Origin: Allocoprobacillus sp002160865
GTDB taxonomy: Bacteria; Bacillota_I; Bacilli_A; Erysipelotrichales; Coprobacillaceae
DNA length: 64,000 bases
Reading direction: 5' to 3'
NCBI RefSeq assembly: GCF_042850985.1
Contig: NZ_AP031415.1
Coordinates: 186,001 to 250,000, forward strand
Under the pieces are notes generated by a model, which was not told the DNA's origin, made no database searches, and saw only the letters and a program-made list of their open reading frames with translations. The position numbers and the translations under genes were made by a program. Positions within the stretch are counted from its first letter, which is position 1, and every line of letters begins with the position of its first letter. Shown piece after piece: positions 44,051-56,312 of this stretch.

Positions 44051-44740
44051 ATGAACGAACGTATCTTTGTTATCGAAGATGATGAAAATATTCAGGAGAT
44101 AGTCAAGCTATCTCTTGAGTCTAATGGTTATCAAGTGACATTATTTGATAATGCGATTGATGCTATTATTGAAATTAAAAGAGATGCACCAGATTTGGCT
44201 ATTTTTGATGTCATGTTACCTCAAATGGATGGCATTTCTGCAGTCAAAAAGATTAGAGAAACAAATACAGAAATACCGATTTTAATTTTAAGTGCTAAAG
44301 ATAGTGAAATTGATAAGATTCATGGTTTAGATAGTGGTAGTGATGACTATATGACAAAGCCATTTGGTGTTTTAGAGCTTTGTGCTCGTGTTCGTACATT
44401 GTTAAGAAGGGTTCATCCAAAGTCAAAAGTTTTAAGAACACCATCTTTGTCTATTGATAAATCAACACATGTGGTTAAACATAATCAAGAAGTGATGGAT
44501 TTAACACATAAAGAGTATCAGTTACTTGTTTATTTAATTGAAAATAGAGAACGTGTTGTAGAAAGAGATGAATTATTGAATAATATATGGGGATATGATT
44601 TTATTGGTGAATCGAGAGCATTAGATGTGCATATTCGATCACTTCGTAAGAAGCTGAATGATGATGGAGAAAAATATATTAAAACAATTCGATCTGTAGG
44701 GTATCGTTTTGTTGAAAAAGAGGAGGATAAATATGACTAA
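44051..44740 (+). CDS. phoP: Response regulator, OmpR/PhoB family (PhoP-type)
   Basis: A 229-residue regulator. The receiver domain has the acidic pair EDDE at 8-11, phospho-acceptor Asp 53 in FDVMLP, and the switch Lys in TKPFG near 103. The C-terminal winged helix (about 130-225) ends LDVHIRSLRKKLNDDGEKYIKTIRSVGYRF (fragment), as in PhoB/PhoP. It follows phoU by 11 bp, overlaps the kinase gene by 8 bp, and most probably binds the TTAACA-type boxes before pstS and pstC. Confidence 0.95.
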   Translation: MNERIFVIEDDENIQEIVKLSLESNGYQVTLFDNAIDAIIEIKRDAPDLAIFDVMLPQMDGISAVKKIRETNTEIPILILSAKDSEIDKIHGLDSGSDDYMTKPFGVLELCARVRTLLRRVHPKSKVLRTPSLSIDKSTHVVKHNQEVMDLTHKEYQLLVYLIENRERVVERDELLNNIWGYDFIGESRALDVHIRSLRKKLNDDGEKYIKTIRSVGYRFVEKEEDKYD

Positions 44741-46418
44741 GTCTATCCTCCGTTATTTTATTGTTATTTTAATTGTTGCTTTGCTTAGCAGTTGTACCAT
44801 TTCAGCTATGCTTGTTTCTAATAGTATTTTAGATACTACTGAGCATGATATGTTATATTCTTTAAAATTAATTGATTATGCTTTAGATTACAGTCAAAAT
44901 CTTGATGAACAGATTGATGAATTGAATCCACTGGCATATAGTGATGATACACGTATTAGTGTCATTGATCTTCAAGGAAATGTTGTGGCAGATACGGCGA
45001 GAGATTCAATTTCAGAAAATCATTTAAATCGTAATGAGGTACAGGAAGCACTTCAAAATGGTGAAGGATATGCCCAAAGAAAATCAGAAACAACGCATGA
45101 AGATACACTTTATGTAGCTTTATATAATCAAGGAGATTATATTGTTCGTCTTTCTATTCCTTATCATGGCATTACTGATTACTTGGCTTCGCTCATTCCA
45201 GCATTTGCATTAAGTAGTGGTATTTCTTTCTTTATAGCTTTTGTTTTATCAAGAAAACTGGCAATTACAATTTCTAAACCTATTATTGAAATTAGTGAAG
45301 GTTTAGATCGTATGAGTAAAGATTTTAGAGTTGATTTAAAAGATTATGATTATCAGGAATTTAATGTCATTGTTGATACGATTTATAATTTATCACATAG
45401 GCTACGTAAATCTATGCGTCAAGTGAAACTGGAAAGAATTAAAATTGATGAAATTCTTAAACAGATGAATGAAGGATTTGTTTTGTTAGATGAAGATTAC
45501 CAGATATTAAGTATAAATGAAAAAGCAGCTTCTATTTTAGGAGATATGAAAGTCCATGATTGTATCTTTGATTATCTTTATTTTCCGGATATTATTCAGG
45601 CTTTGAAAAATAACATCATGAAGCAGCAGGTAGAAATAAAAATAGATCATAATATTTATGCTTGTTATATTTCGCGTGTGGATTTTGGGACAACTTTACT
45701 GTTTGTAGATATAACAGCATCTAAAAAAGCTGAAAAAATGCGTAGTGAATTTTTCTCTAATGTTTCGCATGAATTAAAAACACCAATGACTTCAATTAGA
45801 GGTTATAGTGATTTACTGGCACAGGGAGTTGTCCAAAATGATAGACAGAAACAAATGATGTTAGAAAAAATTCAAACTGAAGTGGATAGTATGTCGAGGT
45901 TAATCAATGATATATTAATGTTATCGAGATTGGAAAGTATGGATATTGAGGCAGAAATTATGCCATTAAAAATGAAAGGAATTGTCGATGAAGTTCTTGA
46001 AAGTTATGAGGTAGAAATTGCTAAACATGATATTCATATAGAATATGACTTTGATGAGATGACATATATGGGAAATCACCAGCAAATTTATACTTTATTA
46101 AATAATTTGATTGGAAATGCGATTAAATATAATAAAGATCATGGTCAAGTGTTTGTAGATATTGAAGCACAAGGTGATGGAATGAAGATTGTTGTAGAAG
46201 ATACAGGAATTGGTATTCCGTTAGCTGATCAGGGGCGTGTTTTTGAAAGATTTTATCGTGTTGATAAAGGAAGAAGTAAACAACGTGGTGGAACAGGTCT
46301 GGGACTGGCTATTGTTAAACATATTGTTTCTAATTATAAGGGAACGATTTCTTTGAAAAGCGAACTCAATGTTGGAACAACGATTGAGATTGTTTTACCG
46401 CAGCAAAAGAGAAATTAG
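44733..46418 (+). CDS. phoR: Sensor histidine kinase, PhoR-type
   Basis: A 561-residue membrane kinase. The first helix is at about 7-30 and the second near 150-170, with an extracytoplasmic sensor between them. HAMP and PAS domains follow. HisKA has phospho-His 346 in FFSNVSHELKTPMTSIRGY. The ATPase domain has NLIGNAIKYNKD, DTGIGIP and GGTGLGLAIVKHIVSNY. The ATG at 44733 overlaps the regulator stop (ATGACTAA) and is preceded by AGGAGG. It closes the phosphate operon, probably controlled through contact with PhoU and PstB. Confidence 0.95.
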   Translation: MTKSILRYFIVILIVALLSSCTISAMLVSNSILDTTEHDMLYSLKLIDYALDYSQNLDEQIDELNPLAYSDDTRISVIDLQGNVVADTARDSISENHLNRNEVQEALQNGEGYAQRKSETTHEDTLYVALYNQGDYIVRLSIPYHGITDYLASLIPAFALSSGISFFIAFVLSRKLAITISKPIIEISEGLDRMSKDFRVDLKDYDYQEFNVIVDTIYNLSHRLRKSMRQVKLERIKIDEILKQMNEGFVLLDEDYQILSINEKAASILGDMKVHDCIFDYLYFPDIIQALKNNIMKQQVEIKIDHNIYACYISRVDFGTTLLFVDITASKKAEKMRSEFFSNVSHELKTPMTSIRGYSDLLAQGVVQNDRQKQMMLEKIQTEVDSMSRLINDILMLSRLESMDIEAEIMPLKMKGIVDEVLESYEVEIAKHDIHIEYDFDEMTYMGNHQQIYTLLNNLIGNAIKYNKDHGQVFVDIEAQGDGMKIVVEDTGIGIPLADQGRVFERFYRVDKGRSKQRGGTGLGLAIVKHIVSNYKGTISLKSELNVGTTIEIVLPQQKRN

Positions 46419-46429
46419 TTCTCTTTTTT
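46405..46429 (+). terminator. Terminator of the pst-pho operon
   Basis: AAAAGAGAA (46405-46413) pairs with TTCTCTTTT (46419-46427), followed by T. The phoR stop codon is in the loop. Confidence 0.85.
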
Positions 46430-46475
46430 GTTTAAAATCAAAGTTGCTGGGTAAAATAGAACTTGGTGATGAAAT

Positions 46476-47852
46476 ATGAATCAGTCTTATTGGCAAGATA
46501 CAACATCGTCTATAAAGTGTGAAAAGGTAACGGAAGATTTAGAGGCGGATATTGTCATTATTGGAGCAGGATTAGCGGGTGTTTCTTTAGCATATCAGCT
46601 TAAGGATTTGCCATATCGTGTAGTAGTAGTGGAAAGAGGACAAGTTGGATTTCAAACAAGTGGACATACAACTGCTAAAATAACATCTTTACATGGGCAA
46701 ATTTATCAATTATTGAAGAAACATTATGACATTCATTATGCACATTTATATTTTCTTTCTCAGGAAAGTGCTATTCAAGAAATAAGAGAAATTGTTCAAA
46801 AAGAACATATAGACTGTGATTTTTATGAAAATGATGCTTATTTATATACAGATGATCCACAATATGTATCTCTTATTCAAGAGATAGAAAATATATTGAA
46901 ATCTTTTCGTGTGGAAACGATCAGTGATTCACAACATCTTGCTTCAATAGGTTTGAAACATCAAGCCGTTTTTCATCCATTAAAATATTTATATCAATTG
47001 GTAAAAATTTGTCAAAAAAGTGGAGTGAAGTTTTATGAGTATAGTCAAGTGAGTAAGGTAAAAAGAAAACATTATGCATTTGAAGTGAAAGTTGGTCAAT
47101 ATCAAATCCAATGTCAATATGTTGTTCATGCGACAAGGTATCCATTTATCAAAAAAGGAATGTATTTTGCTAAACTGTTTCAAACAAAAGAAAATATAGA
47201 TTGTCGTTTGTATGATGGGAATTCAAGCCGTCTTTGTATAGATCAATCCATAAGTTATCGACCTATTAATCAAAAAGGGTTATATATAGATATTAAAAGT
47301 TGTGATTGGTATGCAATGGACAGTATTCCTTTAAGAGGAGTCCCTTATATTGGTGAAATAAAGCCACATACACATGAATATGTTATTTATGGATTTCAAA
47401 AATGGGGTATGACTTTATCTCAAGTAGCAGCAAGACTCATTAAAGATTGTATTATACATCAGCAAAATCCTTATCGTAGTTTATATAGTTGTCAATATTT
47501 TTCAATAAGCTTTGCAAAAGAGTATCAAAAAGAACTGCTTCAATCGTATTATAAGGGTTATATTGGTTTGAGATTTCACTATGAAGAATTGAATCAGATG
47601 TCGTATGAAGAAGGGAAAATTGTGAGAATTGGAAGTAAATTAAGAGCAGTATATAAGGATAAGGTTGGAAAATGTCATATATTTTCTCCGTATTGTCCCC
47701 ATATGAGATGTATTTTGCAGTTTGATCAAAAAGATAAAATATGGATATGCCCTTGTCATCAATCAACTTTTACAGCTTTTGGTAAGCTTATTGATGGGCC
47801 TAGTTTATCTTCTATGAAGGAAACAAAAGAAAACAGAAAGAAAAAACATTGA
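46476..47852 (+). CDS. FAD-dependent oxidoreductase with C-terminal Rieske domain
   Basis: A 458-residue protein. The FAD-binding motif DIVIIGAGLAGVSLAYQL lies near residue 25. GFQTSGHTTAKITSLHG marks the DAO-type family that carries a Rieske domain. YIGEIKPHTHEYVIYGFQKWGMTLS is near the substrate site. The Rieske cluster ligands are seen in YCPHMRC and CPCHQS near 405-428. The usual end after IDGP is followed here by a short lysine-rich tail (KETKENRKKKH), shorter than I would expect. The substrate is unknown. It lies alone between the pho operon and the rrn promoter; no terminator was found before the latter. Confidence 0.82.
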   Translation: MNQSYWQDTTSSIKCEKVTEDLEADIVIIGAGLAGVSLAYQLKDLPYRVVVVERGQVGFQTSGHTTAKITSLHGQIYQLLKKHYDIHYAHLYFLSQESAIQEIREIVQKEHIDCDFYENDAYLYTDDPQYVSLIQEIENILKSFRVETISDSQHLASIGLKHQAVFHPLKYLYQLVKICQKSGVKFYEYSQVSKVKRKHYAFEVKVGQYQIQCQYVVHATRYPFIKKGMYFAKLFQTKENIDCRLYDGNSSRLCIDQSISYRPINQKGLYIDIKSCDWYAMDSIPLRGVPYIGEIKPHTHEYVIYGFQKWGMTLSQVAARLIKDCIIHQQNPYRSLYSCQYFSISFAKEYQKELLQSYYKGYIGLRFHYEELNQMSYEEGKIVRIGSKLRAVYKDKVGKCHIFSPYCPHMRCILQFDQKDKIWICPCHQSTFTAFGKLIDGPSLSSMKETKENRKKKH

Positions 47853-47899
47853 TGGAAAGGGTGAAAAATAGAAAAGATGAAAAAAAGTAAAAAAAAGGG

Positions 47900-47928
47900 T
47901 TGCAAAGGGGAGGAATAGATGATATTAT
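47900..47928 (+). promoter_or_regulatory. rrn operon promoter
   Basis: TTGCAA (47900-47905), a 17-bp spacer, and TATTAT (47923-47928). The start point would be near 47935, giving a leader of about 110 bases before 16S. Confidence 0.7.
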
Positions 47929-47957
47929 AGATGAGCACTCGAGAGAGAGGGCGACAG

Positions 47958-47977
47958 GAACATTGAAAACTGAACAG
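47958..47977 (+). repeat. rrn processing repeat, copy 1 (before 16S)
   Basis: GAACATTGAAAACTGAACAG occurs here and identically at 49641-49660 before 23S. Its AAAACTGAACAG end is complementary to CTGTTCAGTTTT after 23S (52672-52683), so the element probably belongs to RNase III processing stems. Confidence 0.7.
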
Positions 47978-48048
47978 TAAACACGTCAATAAAGATAGGA
48001 AAAAAGAAAGAGTCAAGAAGACATGAAATTGTCTGAAGATAGAAAAGG

Positions 48049-49572
<1,524 letters not shown>

Positions 49573-49640
49573 CTAGGGAGAAGAGAAGATGTGGATACTG
49601 TTTGGTTTTGAGTGTATCTGTAGAGATGCATTCAAGGCAG

Positions 49641-49660
49641 GAACATTGAAAACTGAACAG
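49641..49660 (+). repeat. rrn processing repeat, copy 2 (before 23S)
   Basis: Identical 20-mer to 47958-47977. The 194-base 16S-23S spacer holds no tRNA gene that I can find. Confidence 0.7.
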
Positions 49661-49765
49661 CAAACTTTCTACAAGAAAGCGAAGAAACGAAAGATGAAAG
49701 AGATCAGGAAGAAGGTCGAAATCATCTAGTTGCAAACTAAGAAAGCACGAAAAGAGAACACTTTA

Positions 49766-52651
<2,886 letters not shown>

Positions 52652-52703
52652 AAGAAGTGGGAGGAAGGAAGCTGTTCAGTTTTGAGCGTTCGTGCTCAGA
52701 TGA

Positions 52704-52811
52704 TCTGGTGGCGAAGGCATGATGGACACACCTGTAACCATGCCGAACACAGAAGTTAAGCATCATAGCGGCGAAGATAGTGGGCAACTGCGACAATAGC
52801 ACGCTGCCAGT
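52704..52811 (+). rRNA. rrf: 5S ribosomal RNA
   Basis: The stem CTGGTGGC at the 5' end pairs with GCTGCCAG at the 3' end. The core CCGAACACAGAAGTTAAG at 52743 is the 5S signature. About 108 bases. It is 52 bases after 23S and ends the operon. Confidence 0.92.
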
Positions 52812-52817
52812 TCACAT

Positions 52818-52856
52818 GACGGTCCAGTCTTCTTCTGGTTCCGCCTTTTTTTTATT
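52818..52856 (+). terminator. Terminator of the rrn operon
   Basis: CGG/CCAG on the left pairs with CTGG/CCG on the right with small internal bulges, followed by eight T. Confidence 0.75.
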
Positions 52857-52873
52857 CTTTTTTTTATTTATTA

Positions 52874-52882
52874 TGATATAAT
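52874..52882 (+). promoter_or_regulatory. Extended -10 promoter of the ATP-grasp operon
   Basis: TGATATAAT is a TGn extended -10 (TATAAT at 52877-52882). It gives a leader of about 30 bases with AAAAGGGGG before the ATG. Confidence 0.55.
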
Positions 52883-52917
52883 AGAAAAAAGGATATAAAA
52901 AGGGGGAATTTTATTTT

Positions 52918-54099
52918 ATGAATTTTGTATACATATCACCAAGTTTTCCAAAAAATTTTTATCAATTTTGTAACCGATTAAAATTAAATGGTGTTACTGT
53001 TTTAGCAATTGCAGATACTCCATATGATCAATTAAGCGAAGAATTAAAGAATTCTATTGATGATTATTATCAAGTTTATTCAATGGAAAATTATGATGAA
53101 ATGATAAAAGCAATGGGATATTTTATTTTTCATTATGGACATATTGACTGGCTAGAATCAAATAATGAATACTGGTTGGAACAAGATGCTAAATTACGTA
53201 CAGATTTTAATATTACAACAGGTATTCATACGAATCATATTGAAGATATTAAATGCAAATCAAAAATGAAGAAATTTTATGAAGAAGCAGGTGTCAAGAC
53301 TGCACGTTATCACCTTGTTACTAATTTGGATGAAGGTCTACAATTTATTGAAAAAGTAGGTTATCCAGTTGTAGTGAAACCTGATAATGGCGTAGGAGCA
53401 GCTAAAACTTATAAAATTTCTAATCAAGATGAATTAGAAAATTTTTATCAAGAAGAACATGTTACACAATACATTATGGAAGAATTTGTGAATGGGCTCA
53501 TTATTTCATATGATGGTATTGCTAATCTTGACAAAGATATTATTTTTGAAACATCACATGTTTTCCCAAATCCAATAATGGATGTTGTTAATGATCAAAG
53601 TAGTATGTATTATTACTCATTAAGGGAAATTACATATGATTTAAAACAGGCAGGACATGCTTGTGTTAAAGCCTTTTATACAGCAGGAAGATGTTTCCAT
53701 ATGGAATTTTTTAAACTTCTAGAAGATAAAGAAGGATTAGGGAAAAAGGGAGATATTATTGGTTTAGAAGTGAATTTACGTACACCAGGGGGATATACTC
53801 CTGATATGATGAATTTTGCAAATGACATAGATGTCTATCAAATTTATGCAGATATGGTAACTAAAGGATATAGTGAATATGATCATCATCGTCCATATCA
53901 TTGTGTATATTGTGGAAGAAGGGATGGTATAACTTACACACATAGTCATGAAGATATTATATCTCAATACCATTTCGATTTAGTTATGTGTGAAAGAATG
54001 CCAGATATTCTAAGTGGAGCAATGGGGAATTTTACGTATACTGCACGTTTTGAAAATATGGAACAAGTTGATGCTTTTGTTCAATATGTTTTAGGATAG
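52918..54099 (+). CDS. ATP-grasp enzyme A of unknown product
   Basis: A 393-residue cytosolic ATP-grasp ligase. Residues 1-110 form the pre-ATP-grasp domain starting NFVYISPSFPKNFYQFCNRL, with HYGHIDWLESNNEYWLEQDA. The ATP-binding Lys 154 is in VVVKPDNGVGAAKTY. The adenine lid IMEEFVNGLIISYDG and the metal-binding GLEVNLRTPGGYTPDMMN near 282-300 follow. The protein is clearly paralogous to the third gene of the operon; both have the key Lys at residue 154. Such enzymes join a carboxylate to an amine or thiol through an acylphosphate. It shares an operon with an esterase. Carboxylate and amine substrates are unknown. Confidence 0.85.
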   Translation: MNFVYISPSFPKNFYQFCNRLKLNGVTVLAIADTPYDQLSEELKNSIDDYYQVYSMENYDEMIKAMGYFIFHYGHIDWLESNNEYWLEQDAKLRTDFNITTGIHTNHIEDIKCKSKMKKFYEEAGVKTARYHLVTNLDEGLQFIEKVGYPVVVKPDNGVGAAKTYKISNQDELENFYQEEHVTQYIMEEFVNGLIISYDGIANLDKDIIFETSHVFPNPIMDVVNDQSSMYYYSLREITYDLKQAGHACVKAFYTAGRCFHMEFFKLLEDKEGLGKKGDIIGLEVNLRTPGGYTPDMMNFANDIDVYQIYADMVTKGYSEYDHHRPYHCVYCGRRDGITYTHSHEDIISQYHFDLVMCERMPDILSGAMGNFTYTARFENMEQVDAFVQYVLG

Positions 54100-54109
54100 G
54101 AGGGAGAAT

Positions 54110-54865
54110 ATGAAAACAGAATGGTTTAAAGAATATAGTGATTGTTTATTGCGTGATATGGAATTTAAAGTTTATGGACATGCTGGAACACCAATATTAG
54201 TGTTTCCATCACAAAACGGAAGATTCTTTGATTTTGAAAATAACGGAATGGTTCATACTGTTGAACATCTTATTGATGAGGGAAGAATTCAGCTTTTCTG
54301 CTGTGATAGCATTGATCAGGAATCTTGGTCTGCTGAAGGGGGAGATAATCGCCATCGCACTTATATGATTGAACAATATTTCTATTATATTGTTAATGAA
54401 TTGGTACCAAGAATATTTGAAATCAATTCTTATGGAAATAATGGAAATTATGCTGAAGGTATTTATACAACAGGTTGCTCAATGGGGGCATCTCATGCCG
54501 CTAATTTTATGTTTAGAAGACCTGATATTTTTAAAGGAACAATTGCTTTGAGTGGCTATTATGATAGTGATTTATTCTTTGGTGATTATCATGATGATAT
54601 TTTATATCGTAACTCACCCGTACAATATTTAAATGGAATGAGTTATGACCATCCTTATGTTGATATGTATCGTCAATGCCATATTGTATTATGCTGTGGG
54701 CAAGGGGCATGGGAAGATGATATGATTAGAAGTACATCACGTATGAAAGAACTTCTTGAATATAAAGATATTCCTGCATGGATTGATTTTTGGGGATATG
54801 ATGTGAATCATGATTGGGATTGGTGGCAAGTACAATTCCCATATTTTGTAGAAAGGGTGATCTAA
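54110..54865 (+). CDS. Alpha/beta hydrolase, esterase family
   Basis: A 251-residue serine hydrolase without signal peptide. The nucleophile is Ser 124 in TTGCSMGASHAANF. PILVFPSQNGRFFDFENNG near 27-45 is the oxyanion-side strand. YDVNHDWDWW near the end supplies the catalytic His. These features fit the EstA/esterase-D-like family. It lies 10 bp after ATP-grasp A and 1 bp before ATP-grasp B with GGAGGG upstream, so it is part of the same pathway. It may hydrolyse or transfer the ATP-grasp product or remove a protecting ester; this is inference. Confidence 0.85.
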   Translation: MKTEWFKEYSDCLLRDMEFKVYGHAGTPILVFPSQNGRFFDFENNGMVHTVEHLIDEGRIQLFCCDSIDQESWSAEGGDNRHRTYMIEQYFYYIVNELVPRIFEINSYGNNGNYAEGIYTTGCSMGASHAANFMFRRPDIFKGTIALSGYYDSDLFFGDYHDDILYRNSPVQYLNGMSYDHPYVDMYRQCHIVLCCGQGAWEDDMIRSTSRMKELLEYKDIPAWIDFWGYDVNHDWDWWQVQFPYFVERVI

Positions 54866-54866
54866 T

Positions 54867-56075
54867 ATGAACGTGATCTTTATTTCGCCAAATTTTCCGG
54901 CATATTTCTATAACTTTTGTGATCGTTTAAAAGTCAGAGGAGTTCGTGTATTAGGAATAGGCGATGAGAATTATGAAAATCTGCCATATCATACAAAACT
55001 TGCCTTAACAGAATATTATCGTGTTGATGATTTGGAAGATTATGAAAGTGTATATAGAGCTTGTGCATATTTTACATGGCATTATGGAAAGATTGATTGG
55101 ATTGAATCTCAAAATGAATACTGGCTGGAATTAGAAGCAACATTAAGAAATGAGTTTAATGTGACAACTGGAACAAAGATTCAAGATCTTTCACCAATGA
55201 AATATAAATCAAAAATGAAAGATGTTTATAAATCTGTAGGAATTCCAACCGCACGATATCGTAAAATAGATGACTATCTAGCAACTAAAGCTTTTGCAAA
55301 TAGAGTTGGATATCCAGTCATTGTTAAACCCGATAATGGTGTTGGGGCAAGTTCAACATATAAATTGAAAAGTGATGATGAGTTAGATTATTTCTTTGCG
55401 ACAAAACCACCTTATATTCAATTTATTATTGAGGAAATGGTGCCCGGGCATGTAGAAACTTTTGATGGAGTTACTGATAAAGATAAAAATATTTTGATTT
55501 GTTCATCTCATGTGATGCTGAATTCTATCATGGATAATGTTAATGAATTAAGTGATACTGCATTCTATTCACAGCCTGTTGAAGGATTGGATTTATATGA
55601 AATAGGAAAAAAAGTTGTAGAAGCTTTTGATACAAGAAGTCGTTTCTATCATTTTGAGTTCTTTAGATTAGATGAAGATAAAGAAGGTCTTGGTAAAAAG
55701 GGTGATATTGTAGGCTTAGAAGTGAATATGAGAGCACCAGGTGCTTATATGCCAGATATGATTAATTATGCTTATAACGTTGATGTATATACGATATGGG
55801 CAGATATGATCAAATATAATGAATGTTTCTATGATATTCATCGTGAATATTGGGTAGCTTACACTGGTCGTAGAGAGGGAATCTGGTATATGTACAATTA
55901 TGATCAGATTAGAGAAAAGTATGGAGATCAAATTGCTTTAGAAACAGATGTTCCTGCGGCTTTAAGTGCTGCAATGGGTAATCATGTTTTTATTGTTAAA
56001 TCAAAATCCAAAGAAGAAATGTTTGAAATGATTCGTTATATTTTAAAAAGAGAAGATGGAACGGATTGGATTTAA
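54867..56075 (+). CDS. ATP-grasp enzyme B, paralogue of enzyme A
   Basis: A 402-residue ATP-grasp ligase. The start NVIFISPNFPAYFYNFCDRLKV and HYGKIDWIESQNEYWLE mirror enzyme A. Lys 154 is in VIVKPDNGVGASSTY and the metal site is GLEVNMRAPGAYMPDM. The lid sequence is IIEEMVPGHVETFDG. Two related but distinct ligases in one operon suggest two successive condensations or a heterodimer. The ribosome binding site GAAAGGGTGAT lies within the end of the esterase gene. A terminator follows 8 bp after the stop codon. Confidence 0.85.
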   Translation: MNVIFISPNFPAYFYNFCDRLKVRGVRVLGIGDENYENLPYHTKLALTEYYRVDDLEDYESVYRACAYFTWHYGKIDWIESQNEYWLELEATLRNEFNVTTGTKIQDLSPMKYKSKMKDVYKSVGIPTARYRKIDDYLATKAFANRVGYPVIVKPDNGVGASSTYKLKSDDELDYFFATKPPYIQFIIEEMVPGHVETFDGVTDKDKNILICSSHVMLNSIMDNVNELSDTAFYSQPVEGLDLYEIGKKVVEAFDTRSRFYHFEFFRLDEDKEGLGKKGDIVGLEVNMRAPGAYMPDMINYAYNVDVYTIWADMIKYNECFYDIHREYWVAYTGRREGIWYMYNYDQIREKYGDQIALETDVPAALSAAMGNHVFIVKSKSKEEMFEMIRYILKREDGTDWI

Positions 56076-56082
56076 GAATAAT

Positions 56083-56125
56083 AAGATTTAAGTTGAAAGT
56101 AAACTTTTAATTTAAATCTTTTTTT
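56083..56125 (+). terminator. Terminator of the ATP-grasp operon
   Basis: AAGATTTAA (56083-56091) pairs with TTAAATCTT (56112-56120), with inner pairing, followed by a T run. Confidence 0.85.
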
Positions 56126-56177
56126 GTTAAAAAAACAAAAAAATTACCTTTCTAAGGCTTCTATCTCTCATATTTTG

Positions 56178-56186
56178 TGTTATAAT
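56178..56186 (+). promoter_or_regulatory. Extended -10 promoter of the corA leader
   Basis: TGTTATAAT (TATAAT at 56181-56186). The start near 56193 gives a 120-base leader before corA. Confidence 0.6.
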
Positions 56187-56213
56187 GGCATGGGAAAGAA
56201 AGAAGGTGTTATT

Positions 56214-56297
56214 ATGTCTCCGGAGCCGGATGAAGAAACGAATTTCAATATCAAACAAAGCATAACAGGAGGCATAATAAAAATTCTCCTGTTATAG
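56214..56297 (+). CDS. Putative 27-residue leader peptide controlling corA
   Basis: A short ORF with AAGGTG 5 bases before its ATG. The peptide begins MSPEPDEETN and continues through a neutral middle to end IIKILLL before TAG. The Pro/Glu/Asp-rich start resembles the MgtL leader of E. coli (MEPDP start). That acidic-proline nascent chain destabilises the ribosome when magnesium is low. The last third of the ORF lies inside a hairpin upstream of the corA ribosome binding site. The gene context (Mg transporter next), a good ribosome binding site and the matched structures support function. It could still be a chance ORF in a structured leader. Confidence 0.6.
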   Translation: MSPEPDEETNFNIKQSITGGIIKILLL

Positions 56298-56308
56298 AAT
56301 AGGAGGAT
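56262..56308 (+). promoter_or_regulatory. Mutually exclusive hairpins over the corA ribosome binding site
   Basis: Hairpin 1: ATAACAGGAG (56262-56271) with CTCCTGTTAT (56286-56295), 10 perfect pairs, 14-base loop. Hairpin 2: ATTCTCCT (56283-56290) with AGGAGGAT (56301-56308), 8 pairs with one G-U, which masks the corA ribosome binding site. Both need 56286-56290, so only one can form. The leader-peptide stop codon is within the 3' arm of hairpin 1. Confidence 0.65.
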
Positions 56309-56312
56309 TAAA

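Noticed and set aside
49573..49765. tRNA gene in the 16S-23S spacer
   Set aside because: No cloverleaf, TTCGANTC box or CCA end was found; the spacer is short and matches rRNA processing sequences.
56193..56312. M-box or other known Mg riboswitch before corA
   Set aside because: The leader is too short and lacks the conserved helices I would expect; the short ORF and paired hairpins explain it better.
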